Source: Gracilibacillus salinarum
GTDB lineage: Bacteria; Bacillota; Bacilli; Bacillales; Amphibacillaceae
Assembly (NCBI RefSeq): GCF_022919575.1
Contig: NZ_CP095071.1
Coordinates: forward strand, 1,860,001-1,924,000
Length of the DNA stretch: 64,000 nt
Direction: 5' to 3'
Of this stretch, positions 1 to 9,478 are shown one piece after another. A program made the translations under genes and the position numbers. Within the stretch, counting starts at the first letter, position 1, and each line of letters opens with the position of its first letter. The notes beneath the pieces were generated by a model. It did not search any database. It saw nothing but the letters and a program-made list of their open reading frames with translations, and had not been told where the DNA came from.

Positions 1-499
1 TACTTGTTTGAAAGTAGGTTCGCATAACGATTAAATTGTATGTCGCGATAGCGTTAGGGATAACCATCGCCCAAATCGTATCGACCATTCCCAAACCTTG
101 GACTACTAAGTAAGTAGGAATTAACCCACCATGAAAAAACATTGTAAATGTAATAAGAAACATGAACACGTTCCTTCCTGGCAAGTCACGTCTGGACAAA
201 GGATATGCAGCTAATGTCGTTAATCCGATGTTAATTACTGTTCCAAAAACCGTATAAAAAATAGTGTTGCGATATCCAATCCAAATGTCGCTATTTTTAA
301 AAATTTCTGTGTAAGCATCTAGTGTGAATCCTACCGGCCAGAGCCACATCTCTCCATTCATAACCCTTGCCGGATCACTAAATGAAGCACTAACCACTAT
401 AATAAGCGGATATAACACGATGATAATAATCACAGCCGAAATCAACGTGATGATGACATCAAAGAGTTTACCATCTGATATTTTTAATGATCGTTGCAT
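1..499 (-). CDS. CUT1 ABC sugar transporter permease, LplC/YtcP-type (partial)
   Basis: The frame opens with ATG at 499 behind a GAGGGG-type ribosome site and runs off the left edge, so only about 166 N-terminal residues are present. A hydrophobic segment near residues 14-36 is followed by the VSASFSDP stretch typical of LplC-like inner-membrane permeases, then further membrane segments around TTLAAYPLSRRDL. It would form the import channel with the permease just upstream (533-1504). Being last of the visible operon genes fits the order binding protein, permease, permease. The EAA loop that contacts the ATPase lies outside the window, so the family call rests on the N-terminal half and the context. 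Confidence 0.85.
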   Translation of the reverse strand, partial: MQRSLKISDGKLFDVIITLISAVIIIIVLYPLIIVVSASFSDPARVMNGEMWLWPVGFTLDAYTEIFKNSDIWIGYRNTIFYTVFGTVINIGLTTLAAYPLSRRDLPGRNVFMFLITFTMFFHGGLIPTYLVVQGLGMVDTIWAMVIPNAIATYNLIVMRTYFQTS

Positions 500-532
500 C
501 CTACTATCCCCTCCTCGTTCGGCACATGGAAC

Positions 533-1504
533 CTACCATAAGCTTGTTTCGGCCTTCTTTCTTGCATATCTGTTAATCAGAATAAGCAAGAAGAAATTGA
601 TAAGCGAATTAAATAAACCAATTGCAGCGCTATAACTGTAATCGCCGTTCAAAATACCATTACGATAAACGAACGTTTGAATAACATCACTAGATTCCAA
701 GTTTAAATTATTTTGCATTAAGAGAATTTTCTCAAAGCCTACATTCATGAACTGTCCAATATCCAATATCAACATGATAATGATAACAGGAAATATACCG
801 GGTAAGGACACATGAATAATCCGTTGCAGCCTCGAAGCACCATCCATTTTTGCCGCTTCATATAATTGGGGATCAATCCCGGCTAAGGACGCTACGTAAA
901 TAATCGACTGCCACCCCATGCTTTGCCAGATGTTTGAACTTATAAAGAGTGTTTTAAACCATTCAGGCTTTTCCATAAAAGGTATCGGCTCTATTCCAAA
1001 CGAACCTAAAATAATATTGATAAATCCTCCATCTGGATTTAAGAATAAATCCAGCATACCGACAATAACTACTACAGAAATAAAATGTGGCATATAGGTT
1101 ACATTCTGAAGCGTTTTCTTTAAAGTTGTATTACGAATCTCGTTAATTAACAATGCCAGCACAATAGGAATGGGGAATGCAATTAATAAAGAGAGTACAC
1201 TAATCAAAAAAGTGTTCCATAGTAATCTGCCAAAGTAATAAGAAGAGAAAAAACGTTCAAAGTTTTCAAAACCTACCCACTCACTCCCTAAAAACCCAAA
1301 AGCAGGATTAAAATCTCTAAAGGCAATCTGCAACCCATACATCGGCCCATACTGAAAAACAGCATACCAAGCCAGTGGTAACAAAAGCATTAAATATAAA
1401 TCGTAACGCGCGAATATATATTTCCAAGCTTTCTGTCTTTCTGTCAACGGTTTGGTTTGTCCTGTAACATCTTTTTTATGAAGCTCTGACTTTATGCCAT
1501 TCAC
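533..1504 (-). CDS. CUT1 ABC sugar transporter permease, LplB/YtcQ-partner type
   Basis: Polytopic membrane protein of about 323 residues with six predicted helices and a clear EAA loop (YEAAKMDGA) where the transporter ATPase docks. Early motifs such as QYGPMYGLQIAF are characteristic of LplB-like permeases that import oligosaccharides. I chose the GTG at 1504 because GGAGG lies 8 nt upstream; an in-frame ATG at 1549 would add 15 residues that do not look like this family. It sits between the binding protein (1580-3154) and the second permease (1-499). The operon begins with a glycosidase and a sulfatase, so the cargo is probably a fragment of a sulfated or uronic-acid glycan. Confidence 0.9.
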   Translation of the reverse strand: MNGIKSELHKKDVTGQTKPLTERQKAWKYIFARYDLYLMLLLPLAWYAVFQYGPMYGLQIAFRDFNPAFGFLGSEWVGFENFERFFSSYYFGRLLWNTFLISVLSLLIAFPIPIVLALLINEIRNTTLKKTLQNVTYMPHFISVVVIVGMLDLFLNPDGGFINIILGSFGIEPIPFMEKPEWFKTLFISSNIWQSMGWQSIIYVASLAGIDPQLYEAAKMDGASRLQRIIHVSLPGIFPVIIIMLILDIGQFMNVGFEKILLMQNNLNLESSDVIQTFVYRNGILNGDYSYSAAIGLFNSLINFFLLILINRYARKKAETSLW

Positions 1505-1579
1505 GCCTCCTACCTCCTTCTCCGTGTAACATCCTAACTCACTGAGCACAGAACTTCTGTACCCAGTGAGAGGGTGAAT

Positions 1580-3154
1580 TTATTTATAATTTAAGTCATA
1601 GGCTTCTTGATATATTTCAGTCAGACGGTCTAATCCCATGTTTTCTATAGTTGATACATATTCGTCCCATTGATCGAAATTCATGTCACCAGTAATGAAC
1701 TTGGAAGTCGTCTCCTCATAGTACTGATCCATGTCTTGGCGGATTTGATCTACTTCTTTCGTTGTATCTTCATCAAAGATAGGGGTCCCGTAAATAGCTT
1801 CTGGTAAGTATGGATCCAATTTACTTTGTGCTTCTTGCGCTTTTGGTGGGTTAATAGCAGAAGCATTTTTCTCTGTTACAAGCTGTGGTGCACCTCCACC
1901 TGGCCAAGGGGTAAATTGACCGATTGCTGGCCCACTCCCCATGTCTGAATTCAGGATATCATCTGTATATTCCGGCAGACCATCTTCTCCAAAAGTAAAC
2001 GTTTCTCCTTCTACTCCATACCGGAAAAATATTGAACCTTCTTCTCCAAAGAAATAATCAAGCCATCTTATTGTTTCATGAGGATACTCATTTTCAGATG
2101 TAATGGCAAATGTTCCGAAATCCCGCGCCACTGGAGAAGATGGCACTAACTGATCACCATACGGACCAGCAATCGGCGAAATCCCTTCAAAATGTTCCTT
2201 AACCTTGTCGAAAGCATCTGTCGTTTGATTCCAGAAAACACCAACATTACCTGCAGCCATATTCCCTACAAATTTAGCTTCTTCTTGCGTAAATACCCCT
2301 CGATCTAATAGATTCTCACTGTAAAGCTTATTTAAGAATTGAAGATATTCTTTAAATCTATCACTTGTCATCCAAAATTTAATCTTGTCATTCTCCACCA
2401 TCAAATGATTTCCCATTTGATCCACCATGCCCCATGACCCAATCATCGAATTCATTAACTGACTCCAGTTACGAAATGTCAAGGGAATCTCATCCTGCTT
2501 GCCATTTCCATTCGGATCGTCATCCCGAAAAGCAGTTAATACTTCCACTAGTTCCTCGGGAGTAGTCGGTTGCTCTAACCCTAAATGATCTAGCCATGTT
2601 TGATTAATCCAAATTTTATCTGTCCTAGCTGCATTTAATGTCAGAATGGCAGGTAAGGCATATATGTGACCATCAGGAGCCGTAATCGATGATTTAATCT
2701 CGGGATATTCTTCAAACAGTGCTGTTATATTCGGTGCGTGATCTTCTAATAAACCTTCAAGCGGGATAAGAATACCAGACGAGCCATACTTGACAGCCTC
2801 CAACTGAGAAATACTAGACTTGTAGAAAACATCTGGAAGTTCACCAGATGAGAATTCAAGGTTCTTTCTTTCAGCAAAACCATCCTGTGGTACATCGTCC
2901 CATTCAATATTTACGTTAGTCATTTTTTCATATTCTTGAAACATTAACATATCTTCATAAGCTCCATTTGGAGGTGATTTTCTCGAAAAAATATTCAACG
3001 TAATTTCATCGTCCACAATAGGGAATCCCTCTTCATTAAATGTCTCAGATGGCCCTTCACTTACCTGGTCAGTCACTTCTTTTGACCCATTACATCCCGT
3101 CATCACCACCATACTCAATACGAACAATAAGACATGCCAGAAAGTCTTACTCAT
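1580..3154 (-). CDS. extracellular solute-binding lipoprotein of an LplABC-type sugar importer
   Basis: A 524-residue family-1 solute-binding protein of the long LplA/YtcQ type. A signal peptide ends in a lipobox with Cys21 (MTGC), so the mature protein should be lipid-anchored outside the membrane. A Ser/Glu-rich linker follows and then the two-lobed binding domain. It is the capture component for the permeases at 533-1504 and 1-499, and GGAGG lies just upstream of the ATG. The neighbouring GH2 enzyme and sulfatase suggest an oligosaccharide ligand, but the sequence does not identify it. Confidence 0.92.
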   Translation of the reverse strand: MSKTFWHVLLFVLSMVVMTGCNGSKEVTDQVSEGPSETFNEEGFPIVDDEITLNIFSRKSPPNGAYEDMLMFQEYEKMTNVNIEWDDVPQDGFAERKNLEFSSGELPDVFYKSSISQLEAVKYGSSGILIPLEGLLEDHAPNITALFEEYPEIKSSITAPDGHIYALPAILTLNAARTDKIWINQTWLDHLGLEQPTTPEELVEVLTAFRDDDPNGNGKQDEIPLTFRNWSQLMNSMIGSWGMVDQMGNHLMVENDKIKFWMTSDRFKEYLQFLNKLYSENLLDRGVFTQEEAKFVGNMAAGNVGVFWNQTTDAFDKVKEHFEGISPIAGPYGDQLVPSSPVARDFGTFAITSENEYPHETIRWLDYFFGEEGSIFFRYGVEGETFTFGEDGLPEYTDDILNSDMGSGPAIGQFTPWPGGGAPQLVTEKNASAINPPKAQEAQSKLDPYLPEAIYGTPIFDEDTTKEVDQIRQDMDQYYEETTSKFITGDMNFDQWDEYVSTIENMGLDRLTEIYQEAYDLNYK

Positions 3155-3290
3155 TATCCTACCTCCTAAAATTAATCATTTCATGTCAGTATCTAAAAAC
3201 GTATAATCATTAGACCAGTTGTGGTTTTCCCCATTGCGTATGCCTATCCTGTTATCGAAAACAGATGATCACTTTATGCTTTTTTGTTTT

Positions 3291-3926
3291 CTAACTATAT
3301 GTTTTTTCTTTCAGCACCTCATTTGCCCGTTCTACTCGAGAAATAGAAACGTATGCGACCCACATGATATAACTACAAAAACTACTTATTCCGAAAAAAA
3401 CGATCAGACCAGGGATGATGAATAATACATAATAAATCGCTATTACACCAATAAACATAATAAAAGTTAAAATAGGCTGGGCAATTGCGATTAAAAAAGC
3501 ATTTCGAAAGTATTGCAACATATTTAATTCATAATGAACGAATACTGGGAATACATACAATGCTGTAATGAAATACAGGATCAAGAGAAGTAGAGTGATG
3601 ATACTTAATATACTAAAAAGCAGGCCATCTTGGACGGCAAAATATCGATAGTCAAGAATTAGTGTATATCCCGCTATTGCCAATAGTAAAAATAAGCTGT
3701 TGGCCTTTATAAAATCTCGTTTGTAAGCTAGACTAAATGTTTTAAATATCGGAATCTCTTCCCCCTGCAACCATTTTCTTACTACGGTAAACATAGCAGA
3801 CGTCGCAGGACCTATACCAAATATTACTGCCCCTATCGCTGTAAAAAGTAGCCACAGTATATTGACTATAGCAAAGCGCATTATCCATTCACTCACACGA
3901 TAAAAACCTGAAACCACACTTCCCAC
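3291..3926 (-). CDS. DUF624 (YesL-like) membrane protein
   Basis: A 211-residue integral membrane protein with about five hydrophobic segments. It starts at a GTG (3926) preceded by GAGGAGG. The N-terminal half carries the pattern WLLFTAIGAVIFGIGPATSAMFTVVRKW, typical of the YesL/DUF624 family. These proteins are recurrent neighbours of LplABC-type sugar importers in Firmicutes, and their role is not settled. Here it lies between the sulfatase and the binding protein, in the same operon. A second family member lies at 32443-33144. Confidence 0.85.
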   Translation of the reverse strand: MGSVVSGFYRVSEWIMRFAIVNILWLLFTAIGAVIFGIGPATSAMFTVVRKWLQGEEIPIFKTFSLAYKRDFIKANSLFLLLAIAGYTLILDYRYFAVQDGLLFSILSIITLLLLILYFITALYVFPVFVHYELNMLQYFRNAFLIAIAQPILTFIMFIGVIAIYYVLFIIPGLIVFFGISSFCSYIMWVAYVSISRVERANEVLKEKTYS

Positions 3927-4011
3927 CTTTTTACCTCCTCACTGCTTACGCACAAGTCACTAAAAGATCATCTGTTACACTAGCTATTAGTACCTCACAA
4001 ACGTCAGTCCG

Positions 4012-4044
4012 TTATCGCCGTTACCATATAGCAACGACGATAAC
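4012..4044 (-). other. intercistronic stem-loop
   Basis: An inverted repeat (GTTATCGCCGTT at 4011-4022 against AACGACGATAAC at 4033-4044, one mismatch) lies between the sulfatase stop codon and the DUF624 gene. No T-run follows on the operon strand, so it is more likely an mRNA-stability or processing hairpin than a terminator. This is inference from position only. Confidence 0.4.
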
Positions 4045-4052
4045 AGAGTTTT

Positions 4053-5603
4053 TTAATTGGTTACTTTACGGCGCGGGGTCACATCAGTTCGTTTCGCCCA
4101 TTCATTCCATATCTCAATCATTTCAACTACTAGTTCTGGATATTGATCTTTCAGATTGTAAAGCTCCGTACGATCATTTTCCATATCATAAAGCTCCCAA
4201 TCTCTTTCCCTAACTTTTGACAGTTTCCATTTCCCTTTTCGAACTCCACAATGCTGCTCATGCTCAAAACATAAAGTGCGCACCTGACAAGACTTCCCAT
4301 CAAAAACAGAGACAAGACTTTCTCCTTCCATTGGTAAGATCTCATGACCATTGTAATTATCAGGATATGTCGCTCCCGATATCTCCACAAAAGTAGCCAT
4401 AAAATCGATAAAGTGACCAGGTCGATGGTCAATTTCACCCTCACGTTCTAATCTTTTTGGCCAGTGTGCTATCAGTGGTGTACTAATTCCTCCTTCATGA
4501 CTGTAATGTTTATATAATTGGAGTGGTGTACTAGATACATTTGCCCAGCCTGAACCATAGCTGTGATACGATTCAGGCCCTCCCATTTTATCTAGATCTT
4601 TATCACGATGCAGGGTGTTAGAAGTGGTGATCCAGTTGTCAAATCCCCACGGATCCCATTCTCCACAAGCGCCGTTATCTGAACAGAACAAGATTAATGT
4701 ATTGTCTAACTCACCATTATTACGAAGGTTTTCTAGTACTCTCCCAATATTTTGGTCCATTCTGTCAACCATCGCTGCGTATATCGCCATACGTCTTGCC
4801 AAATCTTTTTGACGATCCTGATCAATAGAATCCCACGCTGGGTTTCTTCCTGTAACTTTACGATCACGAGTCCAAAATTCTGCTCTTTGTGTCAAATCAG
4901 AATCTTCTGCAACGATACCTAGTTCTTTCATCCGTGCTAACCTATCTTCCCTAATACGGTCCCATCCCTTTTCATACACTTTTTCATACTTTTTAATATC
5001 CTCTTTTGGAGCTTGTAATGGAAAATGCGGTGCATTATATGATAAGTATAGAAAGAACGGATTGTCGTCTTGACGAGCATCTTCTATGAAATCTAATGCA
5101 TGATCAGTAATTGCATCTGTTGCATAAAATTGGTCTCTCTCATATTGATGTTCAGGTCGTCCTTCTGGCAAACGAACATAGTTTTTCTTTTCAAAGAAAC
5201 TATTGAATCCTCCAAGTAACCCATAATAATCGTCAAAGCCACGTTTTATTGGTCCTTGTTTACCAACGTGCCATTTCCCAGATAGATAAGTGTGGTAATC
5301 TTCCGTACGTAGCACCTCAGCAAGTGTTACACATTCATCCTTCAAATAACCACGATAACCCGGCGTCTCTAAGTCATGATCCATCTCGCCTACACCTGCT
5401 TGATGGGGGTATAATCCGGTAAGTAAAGAAGCACGACTAGGACAACATCTAGCTGAGTTATAAAATTGTGTAAATCGTACACCTTTACCTGCAATTTCAT
5501 TTAAATTTGGCGTATCAATTTCCCCACCATAACAACCTAAATCAGAAAACCCTAAATCATCCGCTAAAATCAGCAGAATATTTGGCTTTTCATTTGCCAT
5601 CAT
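4053..5603 (-). CDS. sulfatase (arylsulfatase superfamily, formylglycine type)
   Basis: A 516-residue sulfatase that hydrolyses sulfate esters, here probably on glycan fragments. The N-terminus has the metal-binding PNILLILADDLG segment. At residues 53-57 is CCPSR, the C-x-P-S-R signature whose first Cys (Cys53) is converted to formylglycine. FCSDNGACGEWD supplies further metal ligands. There is no signal peptide, so it should act in the cytoplasm on imported oligosaccharides. It lies between the GH2 glycosidase gene and the transporter genes. No formylglycine-generating enzyme or radical-SAM maturase is encoded in the window. Confidence 0.93.
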   Translation of the reverse strand: MMANEKPNILLILADDLGFSDLGCYGGEIDTPNLNEIAGKGVRFTQFYNSARCCPSRASLLTGLYPHQAGVGEMDHDLETPGYRGYLKDECVTLAEVLRTEDYHTYLSGKWHVGKQGPIKRGFDDYYGLLGGFNSFFEKKNYVRLPEGRPEHQYERDQFYATDAITDHALDFIEDARQDDNPFFLYLSYNAPHFPLQAPKEDIKKYEKVYEKGWDRIREDRLARMKELGIVAEDSDLTQRAEFWTRDRKVTGRNPAWDSIDQDRQKDLARRMAIYAAMVDRMDQNIGRVLENLRNNGELDNTLILFCSDNGACGEWDPWGFDNWITTSNTLHRDKDLDKMGGPESYHSYGSGWANVSSTPLQLYKHYSHEGGISTPLIAHWPKRLEREGEIDHRPGHFIDFMATFVEISGATYPDNYNGHEILPMEGESLVSVFDGKSCQVRTLCFEHEQHCGVRKGKWKLSKVRERDWELYDMENDRTELYNLKDQYPELVVEMIEIWNEWAKRTDVTPRRKVTN

Positions 5604-5633
5604 AATCCCTCCTAGTTTTAGTTAGCAGCAGCT

Positions 5634-7415
5634 CTATTTGATCCGATCATTCACTTCTTTGATTTTATCCATCGCAATTTTTGGCGTACGGTCTTCTTTT
5701 AATAATCCATTTACTTCTTGTTGTACATCTGTTGTTTGCGTATAACAATAGCCAGAAATATAAGGGATCTTTTTAATAGCATCTGTTATGTTTTGATATC
5801 TTTTTAGAAATTCCGTTTCTGTTTGAACTGAATTACCATAACCCCATCCATCACTATTGCTAAAGGCTATACCACCATATTCGGTAATAATTACTGGCTG
5901 TCCTTTATATTGGTAACCTTCTGCAAACGCATATTTGCGGTAGTTATGGGGTATTTTGTTATTTAAGATGCATTCTTTATCTGAATAACGTTCATAAAAC
6001 TTCTCGCCAAACTCTTCATAATCATGAAGTGCAATGATATCGGAAATTGTGTGCTCCCAACCATCATTTACAATTACCGGTCTTTGGCTGTCGATTGATT
6101 TAGATAAGTAGTAAATCGCTTCCGTAAATGCTTGTTGTCTCTTGTCGGTAGCGATATTAGGTACGCCCCAGGATTCATTAAAAGGTACCCATGTAATGAT
6201 AGACGGATGGTTGTACCGTTCTTGCATAATTTCCAGCCATTCCTTGGTGAAATTATCAACTGCCTCATCATCGTATTCGTAAGTTGCAGCCATTTCAGAC
6301 CATACGAGTAAACCTTTGATATCACACCAGTAAAGAAAACGGTCATCTTCTATTTTTTGGTGTTTACGTACACCGTTAAATCCCATCTCAAGCGTTTTAT
6401 TAATATCCTCTATCATTGCTTCATCAGAAGGAGGAGTCAACATTGTATCTGGCCAATAGCCTTGATCCAATAACAGCTTTTGATAAATCGGTGAATTATT
6501 TAACAGGACTTGACCATTTTGAATTGAAATTTTTCGCATACCAAAATATGATTCTACTTCATCAACTAATATTTCATTTTCATATAATCGGAATGTTACA
6601 TCATAGAGGTTGGGATTCGCCGGGGACCAGTGCATCACTTTCCATTCGTGTATGTCAGATAGCAGATCGACTTCCATGTTCATTTTAGTGCGATCCGGCA
6701 CAAATGATAGTTGCTTCACTTTCTTTCCTTTAAAGCTAATAATTGTTTCTATTCTACTCTGATCCCCCACCAATCCATGGAGGTTATAATTAAAAACGAC
6801 TGAGTGTGTGTCAATTTCCGGAGTGATTTTCACGTGTTCGATGCTATTTCGATGAAGAAATTCAAGCCATACCGTTTGCCAAATGCCGGTATTCTGTACA
6901 TACCAGCAACCGAAATTATTCTCTGTCCATCGCTGTTTCCCTCGAGGCTGACAGCAGCTGTTACTATCCTCTACTTTAACAACAAGCTCGTTTGTTTTCG
7001 CTTGATCTACTGCATGGCTAATGTCAAACGAAAATGCAGAATTACCTCCAGCATGCTTACCAATGTACGTTCCATTTACCCACACCTTCGTCAAGTAGTC
7101 AGAAGCTTGAAATCTTAGGACTGATCTTTTCCCAGCCTCTTCTTTTGGAATATCAAACATGCGCTGATACCAAACATATGGGTGAAAGCTCTCTTCTCCG
7201 ATCCCACTGGCTTTCGTTTCATAAGTAAAAGGGACTTGGATTTCCTTAGAAAAACTCGGTTGATTATACCAATCTACCTTCTCCCCAACATTTTCATCAT
7301 CAAAAGAAAATTTCCACCTGCCATTTAAGTTAATCCATGACTGACGTCGGAATTGCGGCCTCGGATACTCTGTTCGTTGATAGGTTTTTTGTTTTATCGT
7401 TGTACTCACCGTCAT
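5634..7415 (-). CDS. glycoside hydrolase family 2 (beta-glucuronidase/beta-galactosidase type)
   Basis: A 593-residue cytoplasmic GH2 enzyme. It has an N-terminal jelly-roll sugar-binding domain (about residues 15-190), an immunoglobulin-like domain (about 190-290) and a catalytic TIM barrel. The acid/base Glu is in FNESWG (Glu414) and the nucleophile in ITEYGG (Glu512). GVRKHQKIEDDRF is the usual GH2 barrel entry. It is the first gene of the operon, directly behind a catabolite-controlled promoter. With the sulfatase downstream it may remove uronic acid or galactose from a sulfated oligosaccharide. The exact specificity cannot be read from motifs. Confidence 0.92.
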   Translation of the reverse strand: MTVSTTIKQKTYQRTEYPRPQFRRQSWINLNGRWKFSFDDENVGEKVDWYNQPSFSKEIQVPFTYETKASGIGEESFHPYVWYQRMFDIPKEEAGKRSVLRFQASDYLTKVWVNGTYIGKHAGGNSAFSFDISHAVDQAKTNELVVKVEDSNSCCQPRGKQRWTENNFGCWYVQNTGIWQTVWLEFLHRNSIEHVKITPEIDTHSVVFNYNLHGLVGDQSRIETIISFKGKKVKQLSFVPDRTKMNMEVDLLSDIHEWKVMHWSPANPNLYDVTFRLYENEILVDEVESYFGMRKISIQNGQVLLNNSPIYQKLLLDQGYWPDTMLTPPSDEAMIEDINKTLEMGFNGVRKHQKIEDDRFLYWCDIKGLLVWSEMAATYEYDDEAVDNFTKEWLEIMQERYNHPSIITWVPFNESWGVPNIATDKRQQAFTEAIYYLSKSIDSQRPVIVNDGWEHTISDIIALHDYEEFGEKFYERYSDKECILNNKIPHNYRKYAFAEGYQYKGQPVIITEYGGIAFSNSDGWGYGNSVQTETEFLKRYQNITDAIKKIPYISGYCYTQTTDVQQEVNGLLKEDRTPKIAMDKIKEVNDRIK

Positions 7416-7515
7416 TTACACATCTCTCCTTTTGTTTCTTATAAGTCACAAATAAACACCATCCAATCATTACATTAAATTTGTTTAATTACTTAATATC
7501 TGTAACTTAACATAA

Positions 7516-7544
7516 AGAATACGCTTACAAAAAGAACTAGTCAA
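7516..7544 (-). promoter_or_regulatory. SigA promoter with overlapping CcpA site (cre) for the glycan operon
   Basis: On the reverse strand TTGACT (7544-7539), 17 bp, then TATTCT (7521-7516) forms a SigA promoter about 100 bp upstream of the GH2 start. A 15-bp stretch at 7516-7530, TTGTAAGCGTATTCT, matches the cre consensus WTGNAANCGNWNNCW at every position and covers the -10 box. CcpA binding there would block RNA polymerase when preferred sugars are present. This is a sequence match, not a measured site. Confidence 0.75.
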
Positions 7545-7901
7545 CCCTTTCTTTTAAAAATATCATTTTTCTACAGTTTTTTTGTTTTATTTAACCCTGC
7601 TTATTAAAGTGCACTTTTATACATTTTTAGTAGCCATACCATCCATTCTGATACTATAATAATTGTCCAAACTCACACTAAAAAAGAAAACGAAAATTAT
7701 GTAATAATTCACATTTCTTGTTTTAATAAGCGTGGTTTTATTGTTAGAGAACTACAATAAGAAAAGCTACTGATAAAAACTACTTAAAAAAATCAATGTC
7801 TTTACTTCGTTTTCAGTTTAATGAAACGTAAATAAGTATAAAAGTAAATAAATGCTTTCCCGAACTCCAAACGACAGCCCGGTTTATAAAAACACAAAAA
7901 A

Positions 7902-7927
7902 CACCTCCAGACCACAGACCGGAGGTG
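7902..7927 (-). terminator. rho-independent terminator of the ECF sigma operon
   Basis: Read on the reverse strand, CACCTCC (7927-7921) pairs with GGAGGTG (7908-7902) and is followed directly by a run of T residues. It lies 60 bp beyond the stop of the putative anti-sigma gene and separates that operon from the glycan operon. The rest of 7416-7988 is AT-rich and shows no convincing gene. Confidence 0.8.
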
Positions 7928-7988
7928 AAGAATTTATTATTTAGTTAGGTTATTCAGATTAGTTATCCCTTAATGAAAGTATTGGTCT

Positions 7989-8906
7989 CTATTTCCTAAT
8001 AATATCACTTATCACCCATGTACCTTCTCTAAGCGTAAAGTTAATAGTCATATCCGTTCCGCCGAATAGATCACTTTCCTGATAGCGATTAATATAGTAT
8101 TCCGTATCGGAGTACTGACCAAAGGTATATCCCTCTTCCAAACTGAAGTCTTCATGACCATCCATTGCTATTAATTCTAACCCACCTTCAACATTCTTTA
8201 ATCTGTAATGCCATAATTCTTTTGCTGTTTCATAGGTCATAAAACTGGATAGATAATTATAATATTCTTCTTTGGACTGATAATTTTCTATTTTGTAAGA
8301 ACCCTCCTCCAAAATTATATCATCTCCCATCGCATTATATTTTTTTACTAAATCAATAAATACTGCTTCATCAACAGATTGTTCCTCTTCTGTTTCTGTA
8401 TTCGTTTCTTCTTCTTCTGTTCCCTGCTCAGTTGACGTGGATTCTTCCGTTTCCTCCGGTTCTTCCTCGTTACTTTGTGAAGGTGATTCTTCGTTAGTTT
8501 CTACCTCATTATCACTTTGTTCCTCATTTTGCTCGGTTTCAACAGGTTCGTTTTGTTCTGGTTGTTCTGTTTCCTCCTGTTCTTCCGTTTTTTCTGGTTC
8601 TTCAGGTTCAACAACCGGCAAGAAATCATCAGGAAGCTTGTTTTTTAATGTGAGATTTATTTCTGAGATTGAAGCTATCGTTTGTTGCAAGACAACATTA
8701 TTCTGAGATTGAAGCCATACAGGTAAACCGATCATCACTACTATGGCTATAGCAAGCATCACAGTTGTTAATCCAGTGATGAGAAAAGGAGTCCTCTTTT
8801 TGGCAATCGATTCATTAATGTTATTCCTGTTTTCCCTCGTGAAATGTACATTCTGCTGTAAATAGTTTTTTGCGTCTTGTTTTATTTTCGCATCAAACTG
8901 ATCCAT
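7989..8906 (-). CDS. single-pass membrane protein with acidic linker, probable anti-sigma factor
   Basis: A 305-residue protein. The N-terminal part (about 1-40) is charged and cytoplasmic, one hydrophobic helix spans about 41-63, a very Glu/Thr/Gln-rich low-complexity linker covers about 100-185, and a folded extracytoplasmic domain follows. It overlaps the end of the ECF sigma gene by 14 bp, implying translational coupling, and such partners usually hold the sigma factor inactive. No zinc-binding HxxxCxxC anti-sigma motif is present, so it would be of the RsiX/RsiV-like membrane type or a novel one. I do not recognise the extracellular domain. Confidence 0.7.
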   Translation of the reverse strand: MDQFDAKIKQDAKNYLQQNVHFTRENRNNINESIAKKRTPFLITGLTTVMLAIAIVVMIGLPVWLQSQNNVVLQQTIASISEINLTLKNKLPDDFLPVVEPEEPEKTEEQEETEQPEQNEPVETEQNEEQSDNEVETNEESPSQSNEEEPEETEESTSTEQGTEEEETNTETEEEQSVDEAVFIDLVKKYNAMGDDIILEEGSYKIENYQSKEEYYNYLSSFMTYETAKELWHYRLKNVEGGLELIAMDGHEDFSLEEGYTFGQYSDTEYYINRYQESDLFGGTDMTINFTLREGTWVISDIIRK

Positions 8907-9453
8907 TGTTATATCCCCTCCTCCTCAATTCCTTCTGCAGCTGGTCCTTCCCTCTATTAAATCGGGTTTTGATCGTATTAAGATTGAACTTCATGATCTC
9001 GCTGATTTCTTTCAGGGTTAAATCCTGCACATAATATAAGATGAGCACTTCTTTATACTTTGGTTTCAACGTTGCAATAGCATCAAAAATCTCATTTGCC
9101 CCTTCTTGTTGCATGACTTCCTGCTCTGCCGAATGCCTCACACTTTCTTTATCAACGTGTTTTTTGATAGATGAATGATAGATAAGATTGCGAAAACTCC
9201 ATTTGCGATGATAATCCTTACATTTATTTAAAGTGATTCGAATGAGCCATGTTTTATATTCGGCCTCTCCTCGAAAAGTGTGAAGATGCTGATAGCACGA
9301 GATAAATACTTCTTGAACAATGTCATCACATTGGGCCATATCTTTGACATAAGAATAAGCGATTCTTTTTAAATCGTTCCCATAATAATGGATTAATTCA
9401 TTCAACAGCTCTTCTTTCGATTGTACATGTTCAAAGCGGTCATCCATTTCCAA
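8893..9453 (-). CDS. ECF-type RNA polymerase sigma factor
   Basis: A 186-residue group-4 sigma factor. Region 2 covers about residues 22-85, with the core-binding stretch CDDIVQEVFISCYQ (42-55). Region 4 with its helix-turn-helix covers about 125-175 (LKEISEIMKFNLNTIKTRF). Region 3 is absent, as expected for ECF factors. I chose the TTG at 9453 because AAGGGGGGAG lies 6 nt upstream; the in-frame ATG at 9447 is the alternative. The co-transcribed membrane protein is its likely regulator, and the operon's own promoter looks ECF-like. The inducing signal cannot be inferred. Confidence 0.93.
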   Translation of the reverse strand: MEMDDRFEHVQSKEELLNELIHYYGNDLKRIAYSYVKDMAQCDDIVQEVFISCYQHLHTFRGEAEYKTWLIRITLNKCKDYHRKWSFRNLIYHSSIKKHVDKESVRHSAEQEVMQQEGANEIFDAIATLKPKYKEVLILYYVQDLTLKEISEIMKFNLNTIKTRFNRGKDQLQKELRRRGYNNGSV

Positions 9454-9478
9454 TTGCTGCTCCCCCCTTTATAAGTTA

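Noticed and set aside
8437..8706. Ser/Cys-rich 89-codon forward frame
   Set aside because: It is the complement of the Glu-rich linker of the probable anti-sigma gene. The Ser/Cys content comes from the GAA/GAG repeats.
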